23,330 nt of DNA, from the NCBI GenBank assembly GCA_017889745.1, contig JAGGAG010000073.1, positions 1 to 23,330 of the forward strand. The letters run 5' to 3'. A model generated the notes under the pieces. That model worked only from the letters and a program-made list of their open reading frames with translations, was not told the origin of the DNA and did no database searches. Origin of the DNA: Gemmatimonadota bacterium (GTDB lineage Bacteria > Gemmatimonadota > Gemmatimonadetes > Gemmatimonadales > GWC2-71-9). Positions 12,520 to 20,178 of the stretch are shown one piece after another (position 1 is the first letter of the stretch; each line of letters starts with the position of its first letter). A program made the position numbers and the translations under genes.

Positions 12520-13064
12520 ATGGCCCGCCCCATTCGCACGCAGCGCATCACCACGCCGTCCGGCAGGGTCACCTCGGTTGGCTCGAGCGCCTCGAAGCCG
12601 CATGCCCGGTACAGCGGTTCCCCTGGCAGCGTGGCCGTCAGGACGAGCCGGCTGAAGCCGGCGGCGCGCGCCGCGTCCACGCAGGCGTCGAGCAGCATCC
12701 GCCCGATGCCGCGCCGGGCCCAGGCGGGATGCACGAAGAAGGCGCGGATGCGCGCCGGGTCGGTGGCAGGATCGATGAGCGGGTCGGGTTCGTGCTTCGC
12801 GTGATCGCCACCGTAGTGCGTTCGGCGCATGCTCCACCCGCCGCATCCCACGGTGACGCCATCCGCCTCGACGCAGAAGTAGGTGCCGTCCCTCACCAGC
12901 GTCGTGTCCACGCCGAACACGTAGCGGATGCCGCTCTCCACCTGTGCGTCGGAGTAGTACCCCTGGCTCAGCCCGCGCACCGACTCGTGGATCAGGCGTG
13001 TCAGCTCCGGCTCGTCATCGAGCCGGGCCTGCCGCACCGTGAGCCGGATGTCCGTCTGCGGCAT
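12516..13064 (-). CDS. GNAT-family N-acetyltransferase (2)
   Basis: A 182-residue acetyltransferase with RQARLDDEPELTRLIHESVRGL at the start, FFVHPAWARRGIGRMLLDACVDAA as the acetyl-CoA motif (about 109-132), and LPGEPLYRACGFEALE near the end. The helix 1-2 region contains GYYSDAQVESGI, also seen in relatives described as small-molecule acetyltransferases. ATG 13064 shares one base with the stop of the GlcG-like gene (TGATG). The two GNAT proteins are not close duplicates, so they were likely brought together rather than made by tandem duplication. Confidence 0.88.
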   Translation of the reverse strand: MPQTDIRLTVRQARLDDEPELTRLIHESVRGLSQGYYSDAQVESGIRYVFGVDTTLVRDGTYFCVEADGVTVGCGGWSMRRTHYGGDHAKHEPDPLIDPATDPARIRAFFVHPAWARRGIGRMLLDACVDAARAAGFSRLVLTATLPGEPLYRACGFEALEPTEVTLPDGVVMRCVRMGRAI

Positions 13065-13477
13065 CAGCCGAACGCGGCCAGCGCGGCGGCCGCGATCTCC
13101 CCGTCGTGTGCCGACGTCATGCCGCTGATGCCGATCGCCCCGAGGATGGTGCCATCGCGGGTGATCGGCACGCCGCCTTCCACCATCAACCCGTACTCGC
13201 TCATCGAGAGGAAGGCCGTCCGCCCGCCGGCGATGGCGTCTTCCATGGCCTTCGTCGGCCGCTTGTACCGCGCCGCCGTCCGGGCCTTCGCGATCGCGAC
13301 ATCCTGGCTCGCCGCCTGGGTGCCGTCGAGGCTGTGGAACAGCACCAGGCCGCCCGTGGGATCCACGATCGCCACCGCGATGGTCCACCCTCGCTTCAGC
13401 GCCTCCGCCTCCGCCGCCGCGGCAAGCACTTTCGCCCCCTCGAGCGAGATGAACGGAACTGATCTGCTCACAGTCAT
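13064..13477 (-). CDS. GlcG/HbpS-like (DUF336) heme-binding-type protein
   Basis: A 137-residue protein of the DUF336 family, whose members include GlcG of glycolate operons and the extracellular heme-binding HbpS. Seen: LEGAKVLAAAAEAEALKRGW, then TIAVAIVDPTGGLVLFHSLDG, KARTAARYKRPT, a Gly-rich GGVPITRDGTILGAIGISG, and a final DGEIAAAALAAFG. No signal peptide, so it is cytosolic. The start ATG 13477 has AAGGAA 6 bases upstream; a longer start at 13516 lies inside the tag/heptamer region. It heads an overlapping set with two GNAT genes. Heme binding is not shown by the sequence. Confidence 0.82.
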   Translation of the reverse strand: MTVSRSVPFISLEGAKVLAAAAEAEALKRGWTIAVAIVDPTGGLVLFHSLDGTQAASQDVAIAKARTAARYKRPTKAMEDAIAGGRTAFLSMSEYGLMVEGGVPITRDGTILGAIGISGMTSAHDGEIAAAALAAFG

Positions 13478-13501
13478 GTCTGTTCCTTTGAGTCGTAGTT
13501 C

Positions 13502-13529
13502 CCGTTCACTGTTCACCGTTCACCGCTCA
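13502..13529. repeat. Heptamer tandem repeat (CCGTTCA/CCGCTCA)
   Basis: Four units: CCGTTCA, CTGTTCA, CCGTTCA, CCGCTCA, with a fifth degenerate one after them. It carries the last codons and stop of tag. Confidence 0.8.
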
Positions 13530-14142
13530 CTCTCACCTTCTCCACCCGCGCCCTCACATCACACCCGTCCAGGTGGTCGTTCACCATGCCCATCGCCTGC
13601 ATGAACGCGTACACCGTCGTCGGCCCCACGAACGACCAGCCGCGCTGCTTCAGGTCCTTCGACAGTGCCCGCGACTCGTCCGACTGGCCCAGGGTCCGGA
13701 GCACCGCATGCGTCATCCGTTTCGGTCGCGATGCGGGCGCCGGCTCGAAGCGCCATACATAATCCGCGAGCGACCCGAACTCGTCCAGCAGGTCGGCCAC
13801 CCGCCTGGCGTTGTTGATCGTCGCCTGGATCTTGCCCTCGTGCCGGATGATCTCGGCGTTCTGCAGTAGCTGCTCCACCTTCTTCGGCGTGAACCGCGCC
13901 ACCTTCGCCGGGTCGAAGTTGGCGAATGCCTTCCGGAACGCCTCGCGCTTTCGCAGAATGGTGAGCCAGCTCAGGCCCGATTGGAATCCCTCCAGCGACA
14001 GCTTCTCGAACAGCCGCCGGTCCTCCCGCACGGGAAAGCCCCACTCCTGGTCGTGATACTGCACGTACTCCGGGGCGGCTGCGCACCAGGCGCAGCGAAC
14101 CAGCCCGTCCGGAGCCTGGAAGAGTCCGTGGTCAGTAATCAC
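13513..14142 (-). CDS. tag: DNA-3-methyladenine glycosylase I
   Basis: Tag removes 3-methyladenine from alkylated DNA, starting base excision repair. The 209 residues carry the family pattern RCAWC...YHDQEWGFPV, LSLEGFQSGLSWLTIL (with the conserved Glu51) and GPTTVYAFMQAMGMVNDH. The zinc ligands expected from E. coli Tag are present as Cys17, His30, His190 and Cys194. The start is GTG 14142. The C-terminus VRVSGER comes from the heptamer repeat and is longer than needed, matching the end of HolB. It is upstream of, and probably transcribed with, the GlcG-like gene. Confidence 0.93.
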   Translation of the reverse strand: MITDHGLFQAPDGLVRCAWCAAAPEYVQYHDQEWGFPVREDRRLFEKLSLEGFQSGLSWLTILRKREAFRKAFANFDPAKVARFTPKKVEQLLQNAEIIRHEGKIQATINNARRVADLLDEFGSLADYVWRFEPAPASRPKRMTHAVLRTLGQSDESRALSKDLKQRGWSFVGPTTVYAFMQAMGMVNDHLDGCDVRARVEKVRVSGER

Positions 14143-14152
14143 GAAAAACTGT

Positions 14153-14181
14153 CAAGTAGCGTTGTCACATGTACCTGTAAA
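14153..14181 (-). promoter_or_regulatory. Candidate promoter of tag
   Basis: On the minus strand TTTACA (14181-14176), a 17-base spacer and TACTTG (14158-14153) put the start only about 5 bases before the GTG, giving an almost leaderless message. No ribosome site is visible there. Confidence 0.35.
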
Positions 14182-14335
14182 CATACTGCCCGGCACCCGG
14201 GACACGCTGGACAGATCCGGTCCGGCGCTGCATATGGGTGATGCCCACGCATGTCATCCACCGTGCCGTCACCGCTTGCCAGCCGGGCGCGTCCGCGCTC
14301 GTCGCTGGTCGAGCCTCGCAAGGGGATTCTGACAC

Positions 14336-14839
14336 ATGACTCCACTGGTCGCACTGGCGTTGAGCATTGGGGTGCTTGGCGGCATCGCCACTGCCCTCTA
14401 CCTGAAGGTGGGGCTTGCCATCTGGGCGGGGTTCATCGCCTGGGCTTGCTTCTTCCACACCGGGGGCGACACTGAAGCCCTCAAGAAGACGATCATTGGC
14501 AACCTCTTCGGCATCTTTTGCGCGGCGGTGGCCGCCTTCCTCCTGCTCAACACCAACCTGGGTGCGGCCGGACCGGCAGTCATCGTCGGGATCACCGTAT
14601 TCCTCATGGTGCTTGGCGCGCATCTGAAGCCCTTCTCCACCGTGCCGGCCAGTGTCTACGGCTACGCGGCGACCTTCGCCTACCTGCTGCAGACGGCGGA
14701 GGCCATGGTGATTGGCAAGCTGGTTGCCATCGACATCAGGGGTAACCCGATTCTCGTCGTGGCGATTTCAATGGTGCTGGGAGCCCTGTTCGGGCTGGCC
14801 TCGGCGAAGCTGGCAGGAATGCTGACAAAGAAAGCCTGA
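14336..14839 (+). CDS. DUF1097 inner-membrane protein
   Basis: A 167-residue hydrophobic protein with about five membrane segments (PLVALALSIGVLGGIATALY, AIWAGFIAWACFF, IIGNLFGIFCAAVAAFLLL, AVIVGITVFLMVLGA, and a C-terminal VVAISMVLGALFGLASA). The order of segments, with WAGFIAWACFF after the first and a GYAATFAYL region later, matches the DUF1097 family (E. coli YcdZ-like). Its role is unknown. ATG 14336 has AAGGGG upstream. It is a single-gene unit ended by a strong terminator. Confidence 0.82.
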   Translation: MTPLVALALSIGVLGGIATALYLKVGLAIWAGFIAWACFFHTGGDTEALKKTIIGNLFGIFCAAVAAFLLLNTNLGAAGPAVIVGITVFLMVLGAHLKPFSTVPASVYGYAATFAYLLQTAEAMVIGKLVAIDIRGNPILVVAISMVLGALFGLASAKLAGMLTKKA

Positions 14840-14876
14840 CATTTTTCGCCGGGCACGGTGGGCAAGGGCGCACAAC

Positions 14877-14899
14877 GGCCCCGGGAGCTTCCCGGGGCC
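14877..14899 (+). terminator. Terminator of the DUF1097 gene
   Basis: A perfect 10-bp G+C-rich stem (14877-14886 with 14890-14899), a 3-base loop and a TTCGTGT tail. It could also serve the converging minus-strand hydrolase gene. Confidence 0.8.
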
Positions 14900-14922
14900 T
14901 TCGTGTATCGTTGCCTCGCTCA

Positions 14923-14957
14923 CCGCTCACCGCTCACCGCTCACCGCTCACCGCTTT
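14923..14957. repeat. Heptamer tandem repeat (CCGCTCA x4)
   Basis: Four perfect CCGCTCA units (14923-14950), a partial unit before and CCGCTTT after. The stop codon of the serine hydrolase gene falls inside it. Confidence 0.85.
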
Positions 14958-16528
14958 ACTGGTTTCAGGTCCAGGTCCTGAAAGTCAAAGCTAAAGTCCA
15001 CATCCGGCGATGCGGGCAGCATTCTTACGCTCGCCACGCGGCCGTCGGGGTCGAGTGTGAAGGTGACATACGCGTCGGCGCGCACCTCGCGATCCGTCCA
15101 TCGCGCCACGAAGGTGTCGTACTGCCAGTGTTCGAGCTTGCCCACCAGCACCGGCGAGTGGGTGAACCGGATCATCAGCTGGCCGTTCTCGTCGGCGATG
15201 GCGACGTCACCGTACCACGGATCCCGGTAGGTCCCGGCATAGTTCGCGAGCGCCAGCGACGGCTTGGAGTCGGCGTTCCGGGCGGTCGCCGAAGCCTTCA
15301 TGGCGGCCGCATTCGCCGAGTCATTGCGCGCCTGCACCCACTTGTATGCCGCCAGCCAGTCGAACTTCGCGCCCATGTAGTAGTCGAGCACCCGAAGGGT
15401 GATCGAGCGGAACGCGGCACCCGATTCCGCGTTGGTGAACACCGCGACGCCAAGGCGCAGGTCGGGCACCGTGGTCACCTCCGACACGAAGCCCGGCAGG
15501 CCGCCGGTGTGTTCCGCAATCTTGTAGCCGCGGTAGTCGCTCATGTTGAGCCCGAGCGCATAGCCCCGGAAGTTGGCCTTGAGGGGGGCCAGTTGCGGCG
15601 GCGGCGGGTTGTTGTTCAGGATCGTCACCGGCATCCACAGCGTCCGCGCGGTGCGCGTGGTATACAGCGACTGCCCGTCGCCCGTGCGGCCCGAGTCGGC
15701 CATGATCATGAGCCACTTGGCAACGTCCTGGGCGTTGGTCATGATGCCGCCGGCGGGGTTGGTGGCGGCGCTGGTGTCGGGCCACACCGGCTTGAGCGTG
15801 CCTTCCACCACCGCGTGCGGCGACGCGAGGTTGCCGCGCTGGTCGGGCGCGGGATAGTGCGAGAAGCTCGTCGTCATCCCGGCCGGCACCAGGATGTTGG
15901 TCCGCACGAATTCCTCCCAGGTCTGTCCCGACACCGCCTCGATGAGCTCGCCCGCCACGGTGTACAGCACGTTGTCGTAGGCATAGCTGTACCGGAAGCT
16001 CGTGGCCGGCTTGATGAACCGGAGCTGCCGCGCGATCTGGGCCCGCGTGTAGTCGGACGCCGGCCACCAGAGCAGGTCGCCGGCGCCGAGACCGAGGCCG
16101 CTGCGGTGCACCAGGAGGTCCCGCACGGTGATCTCCCGCGTCACCCAGGAGTCGTACATCTGGAACCAGGGCAGGTAGTTGATCACCGGGGCATCCCACT
16201 CGACCTTGCCCCGTTCCACCAGCAGCCCCAGCGAGAGGGCGGTGAAGACCTTGGTGTTGGACGCGATGCCGAACAGGGTACCGGCGTCTACCGGCGTCGG
16301 GTCGCCCAGGCGTCGGACACCGTAGCCCTTCGCCAGGACGACCTTGCCGTCCTTTACGATCGTGAGCGAGATGCCGGGCACTCCGAAGGCCTTCATCACC
16401 GAATCCACGTACCGGTCGAGGCCCGGTGGCGTGCCGGCGGGCGCGGCCGGCTTGGCCTTCTGGGCATGGGCCGGAAGGGGAAGGGCGAGGAGCGTGAGCA
16501 CGAGGAGCTGGCGTGCGGTGCGGGTCAT
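14948..16528 (-). CDS. Secreted serine hydrolase, class C beta-lactamase/PBP4* fold, with C-terminal DUF3471-like domain
   Basis: A 526-residue exported enzyme: a signal peptide cut near AHA-Q (22-23), then a beta-lactamase-fold domain with the nucleophile in SNTK (Ser90-Lys93), the YxN element Y184-D-N186, and an HTGG motif that replaces KTG. The last about 110 residues (YAGTYRDPWYGDVAI..., LEHWQYDTFVARW) form a lipocalin-like DUF3471-type domain. Relatives are mostly D-aminopeptidases, esterases or peptidoglycan-related hydrolases rather than antibiotic resistance enzymes, so the substrate is open. It lies 7 bases after the SIMPL gene, in one operon. Confidence 0.88.
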   Translation of the reverse strand: MTRTARQLLVLTLLALPLPAHAQKAKPAAPAGTPPGLDRYVDSVMKAFGVPGISLTIVKDGKVVLAKGYGVRRLGDPTPVDAGTLFGIASNTKVFTALSLGLLVERGKVEWDAPVINYLPWFQMYDSWVTREITVRDLLVHRSGLGLGAGDLLWWPASDYTRAQIARQLRFIKPATSFRYSYAYDNVLYTVAGELIEAVSGQTWEEFVRTNILVPAGMTTSFSHYPAPDQRGNLASPHAVVEGTLKPVWPDTSAATNPAGGIMTNAQDVAKWLMIMADSGRTGDGQSLYTTRTARTLWMPVTILNNNPPPPQLAPLKANFRGYALGLNMSDYRGYKIAEHTGGLPGFVSEVTTVPDLRLGVAVFTNAESGAAFRSITLRVLDYYMGAKFDWLAAYKWVQARNDSANAAAMKASATARNADSKPSLALANYAGTYRDPWYGDVAIADENGQLMIRFTHSPVLVGKLEHWQYDTFVARWTDREVRADAYVTFTLDPDGRVASVRMLPASPDVDFSFDFQDLDLKPVKR

Positions 16529-16535
16529 GTGAACG

Positions 16536-17282
16536 CTAGTTCTCCAGGGAGAAGGTGACGCGCACGACGGCGGTGATGTCCTTGTCCACCGCGGATACGT
16601 CGTTCATGCCGTAGTCGGAAATCTCCGTGCTGTTGCGCGGGGTGATCTGGAACACGCCCTGCCGCACGCTCTTGATGCGGCCGATCCGGCCGCCGGTGCG
16701 TTCCGCGATCTGCCTCGCGCGCGTGCGCGCATCTTCGGTGGCGTCGCCCAGCATCTGGATCCGCATCTCGCCCAGTCGCGTGAACAGGTACTGCGGAGCC
16801 TCGGGGCTGAGCGGCACGCCCTCCGCCAGGAGCAGGCCGGCCTCCCGGCTCAGCGACGTGACCCGGGCAATGTCGGGCGACGTGACCGAGATCGTCTGGA
16901 ACAGCCGGTACCCGATGACCCGGTTGGTCTCCTCGCCGCCGATCCGCTCGCGCACCGCATTGCTGTTGATGGACGAGATCTCCACCGTGGAATCGGCGAA
17001 TCCGCGCTGCACGATGAACGCCTTGACCCGGACCGTGATGCGCGCCAGCTCGTCCGAGGCTTCGGGGAGCGTGGCCCGCTGCACCGCTATCGATCCTCGC
17101 CACATGGCGAGGTCGCTGGTGATCGGCTTGCGCGATGACCCGGTCACCGTGATCTCATCACCCGCGCGCCGCAACCGCTCGACGGCCATGCCGCCGATGA
17201 GCGCGGCCACCACGAGCCCCGCGGCCAGCACCACCGCGCCCCAGAAGGTCGGCGAGCCCAGCACGCCCCGTTCGTTCGTCAT
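16536..17282 (-). CDS. SIMPL (DUF541) domain protein, membrane-anchored
   Basis: A 248-residue protein with one N-terminal membrane span (about 14-34) followed by a periplasmic SIMPL domain. Supporting residues are ITVTGSSRKPITSDLAMWRGSIAV, SSINSNAVRERIGGEETNRVIGYRLFQTISV, then GDATEDARTRARQIAERTGGRIG and DKDITAVVRVTFSLEN. Family roles are poorly known (oxidative stress, signalling, outer-membrane folding have been reported for members). ATG 17282 is preferred; a longer frame to 17357 overlaps the start of the kinase gene and lacks character. It is divergently arranged with the kinase gene, with 74 bases between the starts. Confidence 0.85.
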   Translation of the reverse strand: MTNERGVLGSPTFWGAVVLAAGLVVAALIGGMAVERLRRAGDEITVTGSSRKPITSDLAMWRGSIAVQRATLPEASDELARITVRVKAFIVQRGFADSTVEISSINSNAVRERIGGEETNRVIGYRLFQTISVTSPDIARVTSLSREAGLLLAEGVPLSPEAPQYLFTRLGEMRIQMLGDATEDARTRARQIAERTGGRIGRIKSVRQGVFQITPRNSTEISDYGMNDVSAVDKDITAVVRVTFSLEN

Positions 17283-17342
17283 CGGCCGTGATGCTCCTGG
17301 TTGTGAGCGGACGTTCCGGCGCTGCGTCGTCAAGATAAAGGG

Positions 17343-17357
17343 TATATCATCTGGCAA
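17343..17357 (+). promoter_or_regulatory. -10 element and probable leaderless start of the kinase gene
   Basis: GGTATATCAT (with TATCAT at 17345-17350) lies 7 bases before ATG 17357, so transcription would start at or near the ATG. There is no ribosome site (CTGGCA-ATG) and no clear -35 at 17-bp spacing. Confidence 0.4.
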
Positions 17358-19465
17358 TGACTCCGCGCGAGCACACCCGCTTCTGGGCGCTGTTCATCCT
17401 CTCCCTGCTCGGCCTGACGGCGGTGGGCGTCTGGACTCACGGGCTCGTGCGCCGGAACGTGCGCGAGCGCACCGAGGACCGGCTGCGGCTGGTCATGAAT
17501 TCCATGTATGCGGGGCTGAACGCCTGGCTCGTCGGCGAGCACGCCCTGGTCCACTGGATCGCCGCCGAACCCGCGGTGCGCAGCGACCTGCTGGAGATTG
17601 CGGCGCGGGCGCCAAGGCTGGGCGCCGCGGAATTGCAGCGCCTCCCGGCGCGTGCCCGCCTGATGCAGCGGCTCGAGCCCGTGCTCGAGAGCCACGGATA
17701 CGAGAACTTCGCCTTCGTGGCGCCTGACGGCCGCATCCTCACGTCCAACGACCCGGCGCTGGTTGGCAACGTCACTCGTGCCTATCCCGCCAGCCTCGTC
17801 GCCCGCCTGCGCCGGGGCGAGACCATCACCGTCCCGTTTGGCATCGGTGTCGTCGACAGCAGCGGCCAGGGGCTCGGTCACATCCGCTCCGTCATCCTCA
17901 CGGCGTCGCCGGTGTTCAGCGATGTGTCCGGCGTGGGGGAGCTAGTGGGCTGGTTCGACGTACGCACCGACCCCGCGACCGAATTCAACCCCATCATCAC
18001 CGCGGGACGGCCCGGCCAGACCGGGGAGACGTACTTCTTCAATCAGGACGGCATCCTGCTGTCCGCCAGCCGGTTCGACGCCGCGCTCCGGAAGGCGGGC
18101 CTCCTGCCGCGTGACACGCTGGTCGAGTCGGCGCTGAACGTGCGGATGGGCGACCCCGGCGGTGACCTGCTGCGCGGATTCGACCCGTCCGTCCCGCCGA
18201 ACGACTGGCCCCTCACGTTGCTCGGTCAGCGCGCCACCAGTGGCACCGACGGTCTCGACCTCGACGGCTACCGCAACTACCTCGGCCGGAGGGTGGTGGG
18301 GACCTGGCGCTGGTTCCCGAAGGGGGGCGTCGGCATCGCGGTCGAGCAGGGTTACGACGAGAGCTATGCGGGCATGCGCATCCTCTGGCAGGCCTTCGGG
18401 ACGCTCTTCGGCATCATCGTCGTCGGTACCGGCCTGCTGTGGGTCGGCTTCGGCATGCTGGAACGCGCCCGCGCCCGGGCCCGCCGCGCCGAGCGGCTGG
18501 GCCAGTATACTCTCGAGCGCGTCATCGGTGAGGGTGCCATGGGCACGGTGTACCGCGCGCGGCACGCATTCCTCCGCCGGTCCACCGCGGTCAAGCTGCT
18601 CCGCGCCGAGCGCAGCACCCCGCAGGCCCTCCGCCGGTTCGAGAAGGAGGTGCAGGCCACGAGCCAGCTGGTGCACCCCAACACGATCACGATCTTCGAT
18701 TACGGGCGCACCCCCGACGGCACGTTCTACTACGCGATGGAGTACCTCCGCGGCCTCACCCTCGACGTCGTGGTGCAGCGCTTCGGGCCGCTGCCCGAGC
18801 GGCGAGTCGCGCACATCATGCGGCAGGTGTGTGGTTCCCTGGCCGAAGCGCACGCTGCCGGGCTGATCCACCGCGACATCAAGCCCCAGAACCTGATGCT
18901 CTGCCATCGCGGCGGCGTGCCCGACCTGGTCAAGGTGCTCGACTTCGGACTGGTGAAGGAGAGTGACACCATCGACCCCGAGCTGACGCGCGACGGCGCC
19001 GCGGTCGGCACGCCGCTCTACATGGCGCCCGAGGCGGCTTCCGCATCCCTCGAAATCGACGCCCGCGCCGACCTCTATTCTCTCGGGGTCGTCGCCTACT
19101 TCCTGCTGACGGGGGTGCAGCCCTTCTTCGGGGTCAATGCGCGAGAGGTGATGCGCCGCCACATGGAGGAGCGCCCGCTGGCGCCCTCCGAGAAGCTGGG
19201 CCAGCCGCTGACGCCGGAGTTCGAGCAGCTGGTCCTCAAGCTCCTCGCCAAGGACCCGGCCAGCCGCCCACCCACCGCGCGCGCGATAGAGGAACTGCTC
19301 GAAGGAGTAATCGAGCCGATTCTTGGTCCCTGGACCGAGGAGGATGGCGACCGGTGGTGGCGGGCCAATGCCCCGCAGCTGATCGGCCTCGACGCTGATA
19401 CCGAGCCGGTGGGCGCGCCGATGAAGCTGGACGTGGACGTCGAGAGCAGGGCGGACCGGGTCTGA
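17357..19465 (+). CDS. Receptor-type Ser/Thr protein kinase with N-terminal dCache-like sensor
   Basis: A 702-residue protein: TM1 (about 11-30), a large extracytoplasmic region (31-340) with GETYFFNQDGILLSASRF and FAFVAPDGRILTSND typical of double-Cache sensors, TM2 (about 343-367), then a complete Hanks-type kinase. Kinase motifs are GEGAMGTVYRA (391-401), Lys413, HRDIKPQN (505-512), DFG (529-531) and APE (557-559). The sensor precedes the kinase, as in sensor histidine kinases and chemoreceptors, whereas PknB-type kinases put it behind. It would bind a small ligand outside and phosphorylate Ser/Thr inside. No PASTA repeats are present. Followed directly by the DUF2490 gene. Confidence 0.93.
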   Translation: MTPREHTRFWALFILSLLGLTAVGVWTHGLVRRNVRERTEDRLRLVMNSMYAGLNAWLVGEHALVHWIAAEPAVRSDLLEIAARAPRLGAAELQRLPARARLMQRLEPVLESHGYENFAFVAPDGRILTSNDPALVGNVTRAYPASLVARLRRGETITVPFGIGVVDSSGQGLGHIRSVILTASPVFSDVSGVGELVGWFDVRTDPATEFNPIITAGRPGQTGETYFFNQDGILLSASRFDAALRKAGLLPRDTLVESALNVRMGDPGGDLLRGFDPSVPPNDWPLTLLGQRATSGTDGLDLDGYRNYLGRRVVGTWRWFPKGGVGIAVEQGYDESYAGMRILWQAFGTLFGIIVVGTGLLWVGFGMLERARARARRAERLGQYTLERVIGEGAMGTVYRARHAFLRRSTAVKLLRAERSTPQALRRFEKEVQATSQLVHPNTITIFDYGRTPDGTFYYAMEYLRGLTLDVVVQRFGPLPERRVAHIMRQVCGSLAEAHAAGLIHRDIKPQNLMLCHRGGVPDLVKVLDFGLVKESDTIDPELTRDGAAVGTPLYMAPEAASASLEIDARADLYSLGVVAYFLLTGVQPFFGVNAREVMRRHMEERPLAPSEKLGQPLTPEFEQLVLKLLAKDPASRPPTARAIEELLEGVIEPILGPWTEEDGDRWWRANAPQLIGLDADTEPVGAPMKLDVDVESRADRV

Positions 19466-20178
19466 CCGGGCGCCGGGTCGCGACTCTCGCTTGCCTTGCA
19501 CTCGCCGCGCGCGTGGTCCCGGCGCACGCGCAGGCGCCACAGACCGGGGGCCAGGGATGGTACAGTGCACTCCTCTCGGTGCGACTGCCCTCCCATTTTC
19601 GCGTCGTCGCCGGCGGTGAGTTGAACGCGGGCACCAACTATTCCTACCAGCAGTGGACTGGTGGCGCCGGCATCAGCTACCAGTGGAAGCACGTCAGTCG
19701 GCTGTCTCACTTCATCAACATCGACAGCGACAAGGAAAGCCGCCTGGTGGTGGGCGCCGGCTATGAGTACCTGTGGACCGAGCAGGAAGGTGCGGCCACC
19801 ACCGCCGAAGACCGGGTTGTGCTCACGGCGACACCCCGGTACCGCCCGCACACCCGATGGCTGCTCGAGGACCGGAATCGGGTCGAGTGGCGCTGGGTCG
19901 ACGGCGATTATTCCACGCGCTACCGGAACCGTCTGACCATCGAGCGCGATGTCCGCGTGCACGACTTCCGCTTCAGCCCGTATGTGTCCGCCGAGGCCTT
20001 CTATGATTTTTCCAGGGGCAGCTGGGACGAGCAGCAGTACGCCGTCGGGGTGGCGTGGCCGTACCGGAGGATCTTCATGGTGCAGACCTACTACCTGTTC
20101 CAGCACTGCACCTGCACGCCCGACGACGTCAACGTGTTCGGCGTGACCCTGAACCTGTACGTCCGTAACGGCCTCTAG
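19462..20178 (+). CDS. DUF2490 family outer-membrane-type protein
   Basis: A beta-rich protein with repeated amphipathic strands (HFRVVAGGELNAGT, GGAGISYQWKHV, RLVVGAGYEYLWTEQ, and WRWVDGDYSTRYRNRLTIERDV) and a terminal VFGVTLNLYVRNGL, as in the DUF2490 beta-barrel family. The usual start GTG 19513 would cut a signal peptide in half. In-frame codons from CTG 19462 read LTGRRVATLACLALAARVVPAHAQ, a complete secretion signal with an AHA-Q cleavage site. CTG overlaps the kinase stop (CTGA). I therefore extend to 19462 while noting CTG starts are rare; 19513 is the fallback. Confidence 0.72.
   Translation: MTGRRVATLACLALAARVVPAHAQAPQTGGQGWYSALLSVRLPSHFRVVAGGELNAGTNYSYQQWTGGAGISYQWKHVSRLSHFINIDSDKESRLVVGAGYEYLWTEQEGAATTAEDRVVLTATPRYRPHTRWLLEDRNRVEWRWVDGDYSTRYRNRLTIERDVRVHDFRFSPYVSAEAFYDFSRGSWDEQQYAVGVAWPYRRIFMVQTYYLFQHCTCTPDDVNVFGVTLNLYVRNGL

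Noticed and set aside
14923..14957. CRISPR-like array
   Set aside because: Units are 7 bases with no spacers, so these are simple tandem repeats.
14858..16558. 566-codon plus-strand frame across the serine hydrolase gene
   Set aside because: The minus frame has a signal peptide, SNTK, YxN and HTGG; the plus frame is His/Arg/Val-rich noise.
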